A DNA stretch of 64,000 nucleotides from Gracilaria vermiculophylla (taxonomy: Eukaryota > Rhodophyta > Florideophyceae > Gracilariales > Gracilariaceae). The stretch lies in the NCBI GenBank assembly GCA_019155205.2, contig JAHNZQ020000004.1, positions 4,467,402-4,531,401 on the forward strand, written 5' to 3'. Made by a program: the position numbers and the translations under genes. Below are positions 30,668-40,534 of this stretch, in pieces; position 1 is the stretch's first letter; the number at the start of each line of letters is the position of its first letter. The notes beneath the pieces were generated by a model. It was given only the letters and a program-made list of their open reading frames with translations, was not told the origin of the DNA and ran no database searches.

Positions 30668-33600
30668 TTACTCTGGCAAAGCTTCCAAAATAGGAACTAA
30701 CTCCCTGAACGAAGGCCTTTGACTGGGGTCACTATCCCAGCAATTCCGCATAAGCTTTGCTAAAGAAGGTGGACATTCGCGCGGAATGGTAGGGCGAAGT
30801 CCTTGATTAAGAACAGCCATTCCAACTTGCATAGGTTGCATTCCAAAGTACGGCAGTTTTCTCGCAACTATTTCCCAAAGGAGTATACCGAACGAAAAAA
30901 CATCGGCCTTCTCTGAATAAGGTTTGTTCGCGAGTACTTCCACAGCCATGTATTGAAATGTTCCGCACTGGCCAGTCATTTGTACGGCCGCCGATCCCTT
31001 TGAAATGCGCGTTAAGCCGAAGTCGCCGACCTTGCAGTTGTAATCCTTATCAAGCAGTAAATTCGATGACTTCAGATCTCTGTGTAGCAGTTTGCTGTCA
31101 TGCAGATATCGCATTCCCTTGCAGGTATCAAGAGCAAACTTTTTGCGCATTGGCCATGTTACACGCTCGTTCGACTGATGCAGAACATCGAACAATGTGC
31201 CCCTCTCCATAAACTCGGTGATGATCATCAAGTTGGGTGGTCGAGTACAGGCTCCAACGAACCCGATTATATTGGGGTGACGTAATGTGCAAAGAACAGC
31301 CACTTCAGATTGAAACTCTACTATCGAAGCAGAATTCATTAAAGCGTGAGCGTGGATCTTTTTGACAGCAACCGTCTCTCCACGAAACTTGGCTTTGAAA
31401 ACCACTCCGAACCCACCTGACCCAATCTGCTGTGCAAATTGCACTTCGTACGGGGCAACTTCGAACTTCAGATTCATACTTGGCGTCTTCTTTCCACTCG
31501 CAGCTGCCGCTAAGGCTTCCTTGCTCCCCCCCTCATACTCTTCATCATTCCCTTGCGGTTTTGCCCAAGTCTTTCGTTTCGGAGGCTTTTTATCGAAAGG
31601 AATAGCTTTTTCATTGGCGTGTTTCTTGCGCCCAACTCTCTTTTCTTTTGCCGATGGGTCTGCACTCGTGTCCTCAATATTTTCGTCTTTGCTTTTCCTT
31701 TTCGCCTTTCCCTTCTTTTTTCCTTTAGGTTTTCGACGGGGTTCTTCGTCTTCTGACCCAGATTCACTGTCGTTTTTTCTCTTCTTATTGGACTTCTTTT
31801 TCGCTCTTCCTTTCCGATCTTGCTTCCTGTTCGTAATTTGCTTCACATACGTGCCTTCCCCACCAGAACCTTGGACATCTGACGAGGCATCTGATGATTC
31901 AGACAAACTGTCACTACCATCTTGTTCACTGTCATCCTCGCTTCCAGAAAGTGCGCTACGTCGTAAAGGAGAACGAGACCTCGATCGGGATCGGATCTGA
32001 CGTCCATCAACCGCTTTGTATTTGTCATGAGGCATCTTGTAGCCATTTTGGACCGGTTCTTGGCCGTCACTTGGCAGTCCTTTGCGTACACTAATAGACA
32101 GCTTTCGAAGGCTGCTTATGTCCGGTGAACTCTTTCTGATGGGTTGCAAGGCATTTTGGGGTTGGCTGTTGGGCAATTGTTCAATATCATCGAGCGGAAC
32201 GACTGGGGGTTGACGAAATGCTTTTCTCGTATTAGGCACCTTCTTTCGTTGAGTCACTTCCGTGGGTGGCGATATCTCTCGGCGTTTATCTTTCGCTTCC
32301 TCCGGCGTCGTCAATGGCGATTTTGTCTCACTGTCCTCCGGAAGCCCCGTCTCGGATTCCGCCAGAACTTCTTCATCTTGTGAGTTTTCGACTCGCTTGC
32401 TCTTTGACAAGTTCACAGCAGCAGCTGAAGATTTCTTCTTCTTCTTCTTTCGCTTCAATTTCTTCAAGAGTGACACCAGCGCTTCGGGGTCGAGCTGATC
32501 AGGCACGGTTTCCTCTAATGTAAGCAGAAATTCAGGCGCGCATTGTGCTGCAACATCCGGGGCAGAATGAACGATATTGTTGGCGTTTCTAGCTGCAGTG
32601 TGAGCTACCCCCAGCTCGCACTCTAAAAGCGTCTTCATATTCATAGGAGCCGTCGCGAATAGCCAGCAAAGTGCATAGTATGTCTTACATATTTCTTGAA
32701 TGAGGAGCGGAATAGCAAACTGTTTGATGTTCGCGGCAGGGTCTTTGGACGTAGCCACTTTCCGAACGAGTGCGCCACATCTTTCAAGTATATCAAGAAT
32801 CGAGCGGAAGGCATCGCGTCTGTTCGCCTGGAGAGTGGGTAAACCATTTCCACGAGCCAACCAATGCGTACTGAACACCTTCGCGAAAGTTCCATGAACG
32901 AAAGCACGGCATCGAAGCATTGCTGCATACCAGGATATTTCCCCTGCAGCAAAGCAGTACGTGTACGCATGAACCCTTCCCCCATGATTGGAAATACGAG
33001 TTCTAGACCAGGATGTCTCAATCCATTTGAGAAAATCCAGTTTTTGCAAAGCAGAAGACGTCAATGTCGCAGGACCTTCCGCCAGCAATCGATGAATTAG
33101 AGTCGCGACTTTAAAGGCGACAACTGGGTTTCCTTTGGAACTCGAGATGTGCAGCTGACCCAATGCTTCAAAGATCCGATCAGGTAGTTGTTGCATCGGC
33201 AGGCAGGCTTCCAAAAGGCGGTTCACTTCGTTGTTACCTTCAGGAACAAGAGTAGGGGTAGCTATTCTTCTAACCGCTTCATTGACACCCGCTAAGCTAT
33301 GGAGATCGGAAAAGCCATTGTCGCGTTCAGCTTCAACAGTATTCGATGCGGAATGCGAAGCTGTAACCGATGGTGGTGATGTGTTGGCTTCAATCGGTAA
33401 TGTGGACTGGTTGTCGGTGACCACTGAACTCGGGGGCAGGCCACGGCTTGAATCTATATCAAGTTCGAGATTCTCTTGCGGTCTGGTATTTACTATTGGC
33501 TTCAGCGGTGGTGTACATGACGGAACAAGCTTTCGCGCAGCCGCAAGGTCATATCGATATACAAGCAAATCGGGAACCTTAGCCATTGGAACAAAAAGAA

Positions 33601-34249
33601 CGGAGCGAAGGAGATCTTTAGTAAGACCAGTGATTTGCGGGGCGTCAGGAATGGCTGGATTCGCTGAATCAAAGCGTTTTCCGTAGCACAGTTCGTACAG
33701 GAGAGCAGTGAGAGCGCGAATATCATTTCTCTCCGAAAGGTTTCTTTTTGTGCTGGCAACTCTTTTGGCCCTCGTTAGACCAAAGCCTCCAAGCTTCAGA
33801 GACCCGGTGGAATCAAATAAAATGTGATCCAACGATAAGCTTGCGTGCGCGCGTTGTTCTGCACTGTCAATAACAAACTGTAGCGCCGAAGCCACCGCAG
33901 CGATGGCACGCAAAGCGGAGCGTTCAGCTCGTGGAGCAGTTAGAATGCTACCTGCACAGTACTCCATGATGAAGAAGGCGGTGTCGGTGTTGAAGTAGAC
34001 GTCGTGCAACTTAAGAACTGCTGGACATTGGGAAGCTTTTTTCCAGGTTTCTGCTTCTCGCGTCAGTAGGAGACGGGTTTTTTCTCCCGAAACCGGCAAG
34101 AGCTTCAATGCGTAAATAGCTCCATCGGCAGCACGAACAAGCCGAACAGACGGGGACAAAGGTCGGAGCGTCGTGAGGTTCCACACCGTACCGCTCGCGG
34201 ATGTGAAATTAAAAGAAGCCAGTCCCGGCGAAGATGCGTGCTGCGTCAT
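30668..34249 (-). CDS. Two-kinase protein: degenerate NAK-like kinase, ANTH-like helices, and C-terminal Raf-type (TKL) kinase
   Basis: 1193 aa from ATG 34249; a 63-codon in-frame extension lacks support. (1) Residues about 20-250 resemble a protein kinase of the NAK/AAK1 group (YALKLL lysine kept; DIRALTALLYELCYGKRF near its end), but the HRD loop reads HASLSLDHILF without Asp and DFG reads GGFG, so it is probably a pseudokinase. (2) About 345-580 is helical and opens FKVATLIHRLLAEGP, like the ANTH domain of clathrin adaptors. (3) About 585-900 is highly charged and disordered. (4) About 915-1190 is an intact kinase: GSGGFGVVF, VAVKK, HRDLKSSNLLL, VGDFGLTR, SFGILLWEI. It is closest to plant Raf-like MAPKKK/TKL kinases. 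I know no standard family with this order; a gene-fusion artefact is unlikely as the whole is one open frame. Confidence 0.9.
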   Translation of the reverse strand: MTQHASSPGLASFNFTSASGTVWNLTTLRPLSPSVRLVRAADGAIYALKLLPVSGEKTRLLLTREAETWKKASQCPAVLKLHDVYFNTDTAFFIMEYCAGSILTAPRAERSALRAIAAVASALQFVIDSAEQRAHASLSLDHILFDSTGSLKLGGFGLTRAKRVASTKRNLSERNDIRALTALLYELCYGKRFDSANPAIPDAPQITGLTKDLLRSVLFVPMAKVPDLLVYRYDLAAARKLVPSCTPPLKPIVNTRPQENLELDIDSSRGLPPSSVVTDNQSTLPIEANTSPPSVTASHSASNTVEAERDNGFSDLHSLAGVNEAVRRIATPTLVPEGNNEVNRLLEACLPMQQLPDRIFEALGQLHISSSKGNPVVAFKVATLIHRLLAEGPATLTSSALQKLDFLKWIETSWSRTRISNHGGRVHAYTYCFAAGEISWYAAMLRCRAFVHGTFAKVFSTHWLARGNGLPTLQANRRDAFRSILDILERCGALVRKVATSKDPAANIKQFAIPLLIQEICKTYYALCWLFATAPMNMKTLLECELGVAHTAARNANNIVHSAPDVAAQCAPEFLLTLEETVPDQLDPEALVSLLKKLKRKKKKKKSSAAAVNLSKSKRVENSQDEEVLAESETGLPEDSETKSPLTTPEEAKDKRREISPPTEVTQRKKVPNTRKAFRQPPVVPLDDIEQLPNSQPQNALQPIRKSSPDISSLRKLSISVRKGLPSDGQEPVQNGYKMPHDKYKAVDGRQIRSRSRSRSPLRRSALSGSEDDSEQDGSDSLSESSDASSDVQGSGGEGTYVKQITNRKQDRKGRAKKKSNKKRKNDSESGSEDEEPRRKPKGKKKGKAKRKSKDENIEDTSADPSAKEKRVGRKKHANEKAIPFDKKPPKRKTWAKPQGNDEEYEGGSKEALAAAASGKKTPSMNLKFEVAPYEVQFAQQIGSGGFGVVFKAKFRGETVAVKKIHAHALMNSASIVEFQSEVAVLCTLRHPNIIGFVGACTRPPNLMIITEFMERGTLFDVLHQSNERVTWPMRKKFALDTCKGMRYLHDSKLLHRDLKSSNLLLDKDYNCKVGDFGLTRISKGSAAVQMTGQCGTFQYMAVEVLANKPYSEKADVFSFGILLWEIVARKLPYFGMQPMQVGMAVLNQGLRPTIPRECPPSLAKLMRNCWDSDPSQRPSFRELVPILEALPE

Positions 34250-35064
34250 GGTGGTCACGCAGGACTTCTGAAAGGGAAGGGAGCACACCAAGGAAAGCGC
34301 GAGAGGAGAGGGAAACGAGGAAGCTGAAGAATTCGAAGTGGTGGTGCATTCGAGGCACAGATGAATGAAAAAGTTTCTGGCGCACACCACCACCCGAGAC
34401 GCACGGCAACGAGAGTGCTCCGAACGGTTGAGCGGCAACGCGGGGCGCGCGTTGTGTCAGGCAGGACTTGGTGAGGGGATAGCACACGGCTGCAAAGCAG
34501 CCGCTACAAGTGCATGGTAATGCTTCACGCTCATTGGCCATAATTCCTTACTTGTCAGGCGTTGGCTCGAGAAAATTTCACGAAAATTCTGAAGGGCGGG
34601 CGGCGGCACCAAGCCCAAAATCTTGGTGCACAGTGTGCGACCTTGCGACGACTACTTTGGTTCAAACAGAGCAGATATTTTCAGTCCGGTCTGCATTCGT
34701 CAAAAGCGAGAGGATTGGGAGGCTTTGTTTTGACTACCTTATGTTCGTGTACTGTTGTATCTTGGCAGGCTTGGAGATTTTGCTTTCTGGGCACTCAGCA
34801 TGGCACCACAAGTCAAGTGGTAGTCAGCGAAGAAGCCAACCAGCACGCTTTGAAGTAAGGAACCTTGACATGGCATTGCCACAAAGCATCGAAACAGCCT
34901 CGAAAACTGTGCTGGACCGGAGCTACCCATCAGAGCAGGCGCCCCGCAGGCGTCCGTGCGTTTGGCACGTTAGGTTTTCTGCTTCAGTTAAAGTGTTAGA
35001 ATCAGCTTCCAGCCGAGACAGGTCCCAGCGTCCTGTCGCCAGCCATTCCTCAAAACCAGGTGTG
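34250..35064. other. Non-coding stretch between the double-kinase and Siva-like genes
   Basis: It holds the promoter of the kinase gene and the 3' flank of the Siva-like gene. A long plus-strand open frame across it also runs antisense through the Siva-like gene and is judged a shadow. Confidence 0.5.
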
Positions 35065-35565
35065 TCACTCCAAGGATATCATGTCCTCGTCCTCATCTAC
35101 AGCGCCGTTCTCACCAGCGCCCTCCTTGGCATCCTCCCAGCAACCCGAGCACAGTGTCCGCTCAAAAGGGCTGTCGTAATCAACCAGAGAACAAAATGTA
35201 CACCATGTCATGCCACACACGTCACAGAGCCTCGTGCAAAGAGCACACAACCGTTTCTCACACCGCTCACAGTCAGCCTCCAATCGCACCTCATCACAAG
35301 TGGCGCACGAATCGGTACGCTTGTACAACGCGGCCGCACGGGGCGGTTCCTTCCACCACGGTCTTGGCGGCGGCGGTGCATAGATTCGACGCCGCTTTGC
35401 AGCGTGCTGCGGCTCCCGTCCGAACTGTACTCGCTTACCCCCCGAAAGCAGCAGATGAAAGTCAGGCACTGGCGTGTCGTTGCCGCTATCGGTAGACATG
35501 GGCGCCTGGGCGCTGACTGCAACGCGCGCACGCGAAGCTGAACGAGTGTTTGCAGCGGGCGTCAT
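35065..35565 (-). CDS. Siva-like zinc-binding protein
   Basis: 166 aa. The C-terminal 65 residues (about 90-150) form a dense Cys array: CATCDEVR, DCERCEKRLCALC, LCDVCGMTWCTFCSLVDY, and RTLCSGCWED. The order CxxC..CxxCxxxLCxxCxxxCxxCG..xCTxCxLVD..xxE..LCxxC is that of the Siva family, animal proteins linked to apoptosis signalling through CD27, with a B-box-like and a second zinc-binding region. The N-terminal part is Ser/Pro-rich and carries KRVQF, an RVxF-type PP1 docking motif. In an alga the apoptosis role cannot be assumed; a transcription or ubiquitin-related role is equally open. ATG 35565 is used; ATG at residue 23 is possible. Confidence 0.78.
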   Translation of the reverse strand: MTPAANTRSASRARVAVSAQAPMSTDSGNDTPVPDFHLLLSGGKRVQFGREPQHAAKRRRIYAPPPPRPWWKEPPRAAALYKRTDSCATCDEVRLEADCERCEKRLCALCTRLCDVCGMTWCTFCSLVDYDSPFERTLCSGCWEDAKEGAGENGAVDEDEDMISLE

Positions 35566-36127
35566 ATCGTTCGGCGGTAGACAGGAGCCAGTTTGCTACG
35601 ACCGTGGCCAATGCTGCGGCGAGTGGCGGCGGGGCATGGACGCTGTCGCGCTCAAAGGCTCTGCAGCGGAGCGTATGACTTAAGTAGTGATTAAGAGCGT
35701 TGCCAATGGCGGTGGTGGAGTACGCGCCGTGTTTTGGCGCCAATGCACAAGCGCGGAGCTCCTACTGCTTTGGTTGGGTGCCGCCAAAACGACCCATCTG
35801 GCCCGCGATTGTTGCCCATCATGACGACCGCGGGAGCGTTGGCGCGCACTCGGCGTCTTTGACACTATGACTTGTGCTCCCTGTACTTCCGCCGTGTTCC
35901 ACGTCGCAATATGTCACAACTGACATTTACGTCAGTCATTGTAAGCTCATTGTTGTCCTGGCGCTCACATGATCGATATCAAACGCTTATTGCGTTTCGT
36001 AGAAAAGCAAAAAAGCAAATCTGAAACTGTGCTGGAACTTCCTACTGACAGTTGGTGCTCTTTTCCGCTGTGGCTGGGGCCGGGTAGAATCTCAACCTCG
36101 CCTCGCCCGTTGTTCCCTTTCTAAACC
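35566..36127. promoter_or_regulatory. Divergent promoter region of the Siva-like and PhoD-like genes
   Basis: 562 bp. TTGGCGCCAA (35734-35743) is a palindromic E2F-like core that also contains CCAAT, and TTGGCGCGC lies at 35839-35847. No gene is recognised. Confidence 0.5.
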
Positions 36128-37696
36128 ATGTTCCGCTCGTCTCTTCTATTACTTTTGAATGTCTTTGCTTTTTTCATTATCGTCTCGGCGGAGCCTTTTG
36201 TCTGGATTGGAGCGGTCACCGATACCTCATTCAAAATCCATATAGAAGTTCCCAACATCAACGACGCACAAATTCTAATCACCGAGAATGACAATCCGTC
36301 AACCACTGTTTCTTCCACGCCATCTAACAATTCAACTTTAAATATTGAAGAATTTGAGCTCTCCAGCCTTCGACAGTACATCTTTAATAATCTCGTTCCT
36401 TTAACAAAGTATCACGTAGCAATCCGTACACCATTTTCCACAACTTTCATAGCATCTGTAACAACGTACCCGTCTCAAGATTCCACACGAGACATCCAGC
36501 TTGCCTTCTCGTCATGTCAGAGAGACCATTCAGACGACGAAGCTTTTAAACACATACATGCACATTTTGCACGTGCGCAAGGTTCCCCTCAACCTCCGGT
36601 TTTCTTAATGATTCACATGGGCGACCTGCACTACGCGGACATCGCCAAAAACGACGTTTCCCTCTTCGGAAAGCGCTTCCGGCGAGTTGTCTCGGAACGC
36701 AACGTGCATCGCGTTATGCGCTCAATGCCAATGGCATACATGTACGACGACCATGACTACGGCAGAAATAATGCTGGCTTTTCTTCGCCATCACGCGAGG
36801 CTGCTTTGCAAGCATATCGACGCTATGTCCCCTCGTACGACTTGCCGTCGGAAAATGCTTCGTACCACGCCTTCTCCGTAGGTCGCGTACGAGTGGTCAT
36901 GACAGATTTAAGAGCAATGGCACGGAAAGAAGCAAGTTCTACCCTTGCTGCAGAACAGAAGAAATGGCTTTTTTCTGAATTCGCCGCTGCTGCCAACTTC
37001 AGTGTACTGGTGTGGATGTCCTCCAAGCCATGGATAGCGAGATCTCGCGCAAATGATGACTCTTGGGGTGGCTTTGCAGCAGAAAGGCGAGCCATTGCCA
37101 ACCAACTCGTGCGTCTTAACGTGACCAACCTTGTCATGATTGCTGGTGACGCTCACATGTTGGCGGCGGACGATGGCTCCAACAGTGATTACTCGAGCGA
37201 CGGCGGTGCTGGCTTTCCCGTGCTTCAAGCTGCCCCCTTGGCTCATTTCGGAACATCGAAAGGGGGTCCATTCTCTGAGGGATGTTTTGCGTACAGATTT
37301 ACTCGCAATCGACAATATGGGCTTTTAAGGCTTTCAAAGCTAGGGGAGCAGGGGGGGCCTTGCGTCCAGTTTGAAGGCTATAGAAGTGGTGAAACGGATC
37401 CTAAGATAGTTTTTGAGAGATGTGGAAGATTGAGTGGCGTCAATGGTACGGGAGGCAGTGAAAAAAGTTGTCGCCTGCCACTCTTTCCTGCTTGGGTCAT
37501 CGCTCTGATTAGTGTAGGAGCTACGTTGTTCTTTTGCATTTGTACAGCCGCCGTTGTTTTTATTCTGCGGAGGAAAATGCAGAAAAACAGAAGAGTTCAA
37601 GAAACTGTGAAAGAAACAAGCGAGAATGAAAGTCGCAAGGACGGTAAAATGAGTGACAAGGAAGCAAGTGATGGCAAGACGATAAAAGAGAAGTAA
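36128..37696 (+). CDS. PhoD-like phosphatase/phosphodiesterase, secreted and membrane-anchored
   Basis: 522 aa. PhoD enzymes hydrolyse phosphate mono- and diesters with a Fe/Ca metal centre. ATG 36128 opens a signal peptide (LLLLNVFAFFIIVSA). An N-terminal Fn3-like domain comes first, then the catalytic metallophosphatase part with the metal-ligand blocks MGDLHYADI (about 162), MYDDHDYGRNNAG (about 205), VVMTDLRAM, and MIAGDAHML (about 338). A transmembrane helix near 455-480 (LPLFPAWVIALISVGATLFFCICTAAVVFIL) would leave a charged cytosolic tail. Extracellular phosphate scavenging at the cell surface is the likely role. Several Asn-X-Ser/Thr sites fit an extracellular domain. Confidence 0.9.
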   Translation: MFRSSLLLLLNVFAFFIIVSAEPFVWIGAVTDTSFKIHIEVPNINDAQILITENDNPSTTVSSTPSNNSTLNIEEFELSSLRQYIFNNLVPLTKYHVAIRTPFSTTFIASVTTYPSQDSTRDIQLAFSSCQRDHSDDEAFKHIHAHFARAQGSPQPPVFLMIHMGDLHYADIAKNDVSLFGKRFRRVVSERNVHRVMRSMPMAYMYDDHDYGRNNAGFSSPSREAALQAYRRYVPSYDLPSENASYHAFSVGRVRVVMTDLRAMARKEASSTLAAEQKKWLFSEFAAAANFSVLVWMSSKPWIARSRANDDSWGGFAAERRAIANQLVRLNVTNLVMIAGDAHMLAADDGSNSDYSSDGGAGFPVLQAAPLAHFGTSKGGPFSEGCFAYRFTRNRQYGLLRLSKLGEQGGPCVQFEGYRSGETDPKIVFERCGRLSGVNGTGGSEKSCRLPLFPAWVIALISVGATLFFCICTAAVVFILRRKMQKNRRVQETVKETSENESRKDGKMSDKEASDGKTIKEK

Positions 37697-37780
37697 TGGG
37701 ACTCCGAAACCAGTTGGGAAGAGCATACATGAATTGAGTGGATGCGCAAAGAAAAACCAGCAATGGAGTTTACAAAACGC

Positions 37781-38758
37781 TCAGACGACAAGCGCATTTT
37801 CAGTTGCTGCAACTTGCTTCACGTCATTGTCGGCCGAAGTTACCCATAGTGCGTGCTTCATGATTGTAGCAACGAGTGATGCAGCAGAATCGACGCTGAG
37901 CTGCGGTTTTGTTACAATCTTACCTTGTTTAGCGGTTTGATCCGAAGAAAGATTTAGGCTAGAGCACAGCTTTTCTGCACTCTGAATGATTTGGGATTGA
38001 GAGGCCTTTCCGGCAGATGTGACAAGCAGAGGAGCGTCCGTTTCAAGGGCGGGCGACTCTCCAGAGTACACAAGAAGGGAACGGAAAGTAATGATGCCTC
38101 TCGCGTTGACGTCATCCGTGGAAACAATATGGCGCAAGAACGGGAACTGAGAGGAACGAAAAGGGCGGCCCGTGAGCGGAACAATGCCCAATAGCCCAGC
38201 TGCGTCGTTTAGGGAAATGGAAGGGTCCAGCGCGTTGACGACGGGATTCGAGGCGGCAAAAATACGAGTGGCATCGGCATTCTCGGCGACGGAATACGTG
38301 GCGTGCACAAATAGGGCGGCCGGGCGATGCTCGTTGAGGGCTGCCTTGAGCGACTCAACGTCCACGTTGTGGGGATCGGTCGGGACGGGGAGCGGAATGA
38401 CGGTGAGTCCGAGCTGGGAGGCGGCGAGCAGCAGCACGGAGTATTCCGGGCAGTCCGGAGGAAGGAGGGTGAGGATGGCGTCGTTTGGAGCGAGGTTGAG
38501 GTTGGCAAGACCTGTGGTTAGGGCGGTGACGTGCGAAAGCAACTGGGAGTAGGTCCACACGGTGGCTTTGGCGTCGGCGTAGCCCATGAACTTGACGGCA
38601 TCCTTGAGCGGGTTCGCGGCCGAGGCGGCGCGCAGCAGGTGGCCGATGGTGGAGGGCGCGGGGGCAGTGCTGAAGGCGCGCGCGGCGCGGCTGGACGCCG
38701 GGCGGGCGCACAGCAGGCGGAGCGACGCCGCCAGCGCGCGGCGGGGGGCCGACTGCAT
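37781..38758 (-). CDS. Acyl-CoA-synthetase-like N-terminal half protein, probably mitochondrial
   Basis: 325 aa from ATG 38758; the 31-codon extension begins at GTG. The first about 35 residues are Arg/Ala/Ser-rich without acids, ending ARAFSTAPAP, a typical mitochondrial presequence. The rest matches the start of AMP-forming acyl-CoA synthetases: WTYSQLLSHVTALTTGLANLNLAPNDAI, LLPPDCPEYSVLLLAASQLGLTVIPL, then a helical stretch. Where the ATP-binding YTSGTTGxPKG motif belongs there is LLVTSAGKASQSQ, which lacks the conserved core, and the protein ends soon after. The large catalytic part and the C-terminal domain are absent, so it should not make acyl-CoA. A structural or regulatory role is inferred. 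Not an obvious pseudogene: the frame is clean. Confidence 0.8.
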   Translation of the reverse strand: MQSAPRRALAASLRLLCARPASSRAARAFSTAPAPSTIGHLLRAASAANPLKDAVKFMGYADAKATVWTYSQLLSHVTALTTGLANLNLAPNDAILTLLPPDCPEYSVLLLAASQLGLTVIPLPVPTDPHNVDVESLKAALNEHRPAALFVHATYSVAENADATRIFAASNPVVNALDPSISLNDAAGLLGIVPLTGRPFRSSQFPFLRHIVSTDDVNARGIITFRSLLVYSGESPALETDAPLLVTSAGKASQSQIIQSAEKLCSSLNLSSDQTAKQGKIVTKPQLSVDSAASLVATIMKHALWVTSADNDVKQVAATENALVV

Positions 38759-39295
38759 GGTGGCGACGGAGGGCGAGTGAGCGATCGAGGCGGTGGCGAC
38801 GCGCTTGCATGCGGAGGCGACGCACTGCGCCGGTGGCGTGATTGCACGCACACCGACTCACGCGGCGCGGACGCTCGCGGGCGCGGGGGCTGACAGTATA
38901 AGATGGTGCTTGATAGGGAGCACGGCGGCAGCACAGGAACGCGTGGCGCACGGCTGCATCATCAGCGACGCTGCGGCGGTGGGGCACTGTAAAGACGGGC
39001 ACCGGAGGCGGCGGCAATCGGGCGCGTGCGGGGGATGCGCAGCGATGGCCTCAGCGCAGATCAAGGGCGCCAAAGGTGCTACCCCGAAGTGGAAACGCCC
39101 TTTTGGGAACGCGGTTCACCGCGTCACTGCCGCCTGCCGCCGTCGTGCCCCCGCCGCCGCGCGCCACCCCCCCGCGCCGCCCCCGTCGCTAAATAGCGCC
39201 GCGCCCGCCGCCCTGGCCGTTCTCTGTCGACGCACCGCACCTGCCCCCGTGCTCCGTCTACCACCGCGCCCACTTACCTCTTTCACCGGCTTGCC
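38759..39295. promoter_or_regulatory. GC-rich divergent promoter region of the acyl-CoA-synthetase-like and F-box genes
   Basis: Very GC-rich. It holds GGCGCCAAAG at 39066-39075. Long open frames on all strands here reflect GC bias. Confidence 0.45.
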
Positions 39296-40534
39296 ATGAC
39301 CTGGCTCAAATCCCTCCTTGAGCACGTTGCCCAAGCATGGCGTCTGCTGTTCCGCCGTCGCCGCTCAGACGTCTCCCGTCACTCCCCTGCCCCCCGCCGC
39401 CCCGTCTATCACGAGCCCGCTTCCGACCGCCTCGCCCTCCTGTCCTTGCCCGACGACATCCTTTTCGAAATAGTGTACAGACTCACTCACTCCCCCCATC
39501 CTACGCGCACCACCAGCATGAACCTCGTCGAGCTACACACGTACAAGAAAGGCCTACCGCTTGCCTCCACCTCCACCAAGCTCGCCAAAGTCTTCTACGC
39601 CTCCTTGGACAACGTGTGCCTGTCGTCTACCAAGGTCGATGATGCCGCTATACACGCCCTGGCCACCAATGCCGCTCACGCCCTGCGAAGATTAGTGCTT
39701 CGCGACTGCAAAATTTCCAACGACGCCCTTTTTTCGCTCAAGAACGCCGAACATCTCCGCTCCCTAGACCTTTCCTTCGTAACTTCCATCAACGACGCCG
39801 GCCTCATCTCATTTTGCAACGCCGCCGCGCCTCGCCTCACTACCCTGTTGCTCAGATCGTGCCCAGCCATCACAGACGCCGCCATGCGCACCGTGAGCAA
39901 ATGCCGCCACCTTCACACCCTCGATCTCAGTTACTGCAAGCAGTTGACCGATGCTGGCGTCGTAGAAGCCGTCGCCGGCTGCGCCTCCTCGCTACGCTTT
40001 CTTGCAATAGCGCACATCCCTTTCCTCACCGATCAATCCCTCATTGCCGTTGGAACTTGCTGCACCAACCTTTTGCAACTCTGTGCAAGGGGCTTGCACT
40101 GCGTCACAGACATCGGCTTTTCCTCGCTCTGCAGTGGCGTCGGCCAGACCATTGAGGGCATCGATGTTACCGCCTGTAACGGTCTCACTCGAGATGCCAC
40201 CCTGAGAAGTTTTCGTTTCTACTGTCCAAAGATCTATGCACACATTATGCCCGCCTTCGCCTCAAGAACTTTGCGACAAATTATTATCAGCACTTTGCGA
40301 CAAAATATATTCATCGTGCACGGGAGCGATCCTCTTTCGGGCAACGAAACCGTGCACACCGTGCTGATCGACAACGGAGATATTGTTTCGGCCTCATTAC
40401 TAAGTTCTGGTACAATAGATCTGTCGTTATTGGGAGTGGTTCTTTGCAAGAGTTACGGATCCGGATTGAACGACGACACAAAGAAGATGTTGGAGGTCGA
40501 CTACGGCATTCCTACTACATCGCTAACAGACTGA
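39296..40534 (+). CDS. F-box/leucine-rich-repeat protein
   Basis: 412 aa. Likely substrate receptor of an SCF ubiquitin ligase. An F-box-like segment lies at about 45-95 (LALLSLPDDILFEIVYRL then LASTSTKLAKVFYASLDNVCL). Cys-containing leucine-rich repeats follow at about 100-310, of the AMN1/FBXL type with the repeat L..L.L..C..ITD..L (for example LTTLLLRSCPAITDAAM, LHTLDLSYCKQLTDAGV). The C-terminal 100 residues lack repeats. The target is unknown. Codons are strongly C-ending in the 5' half, as in the neighbouring GC-rich promoter. Single exon. Confidence 0.88.
   Translation: MTWLKSLLEHVAQAWRLLFRRRRSDVSRHSPAPRRPVYHEPASDRLALLSLPDDILFEIVYRLTHSPHPTRTTSMNLVELHTYKKGLPLASTSTKLAKVFYASLDNVCLSSTKVDDAAIHALATNAAHALRRLVLRDCKISNDALFSLKNAEHLRSLDLSFVTSINDAGLISFCNAAAPRLTTLLLRSCPAITDAAMRTVSKCRHLHTLDLSYCKQLTDAGVVEAVAGCASSLRFLAIAHIPFLTDQSLIAVGTCCTNLLQLCARGLHCVTDIGFSSLCSGVGQTIEGIDVTACNGLTRDATLRSFRFYCPKIYAHIMPAFASRTLRQIIISTLRQNIFIVHGSDPLSGNETVHTVLIDNGDIVSASLLSSGTIDLSLLGVVLCKSYGSGLNDDTKKMLEVDYGIPTTSLTD

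Noticed and set aside
34510..35541. 343-codon plus-strand frame
   Set aside because: No motif, low complexity, and antisense to the Siva-like zinc protein, whose Cys pattern is specific.
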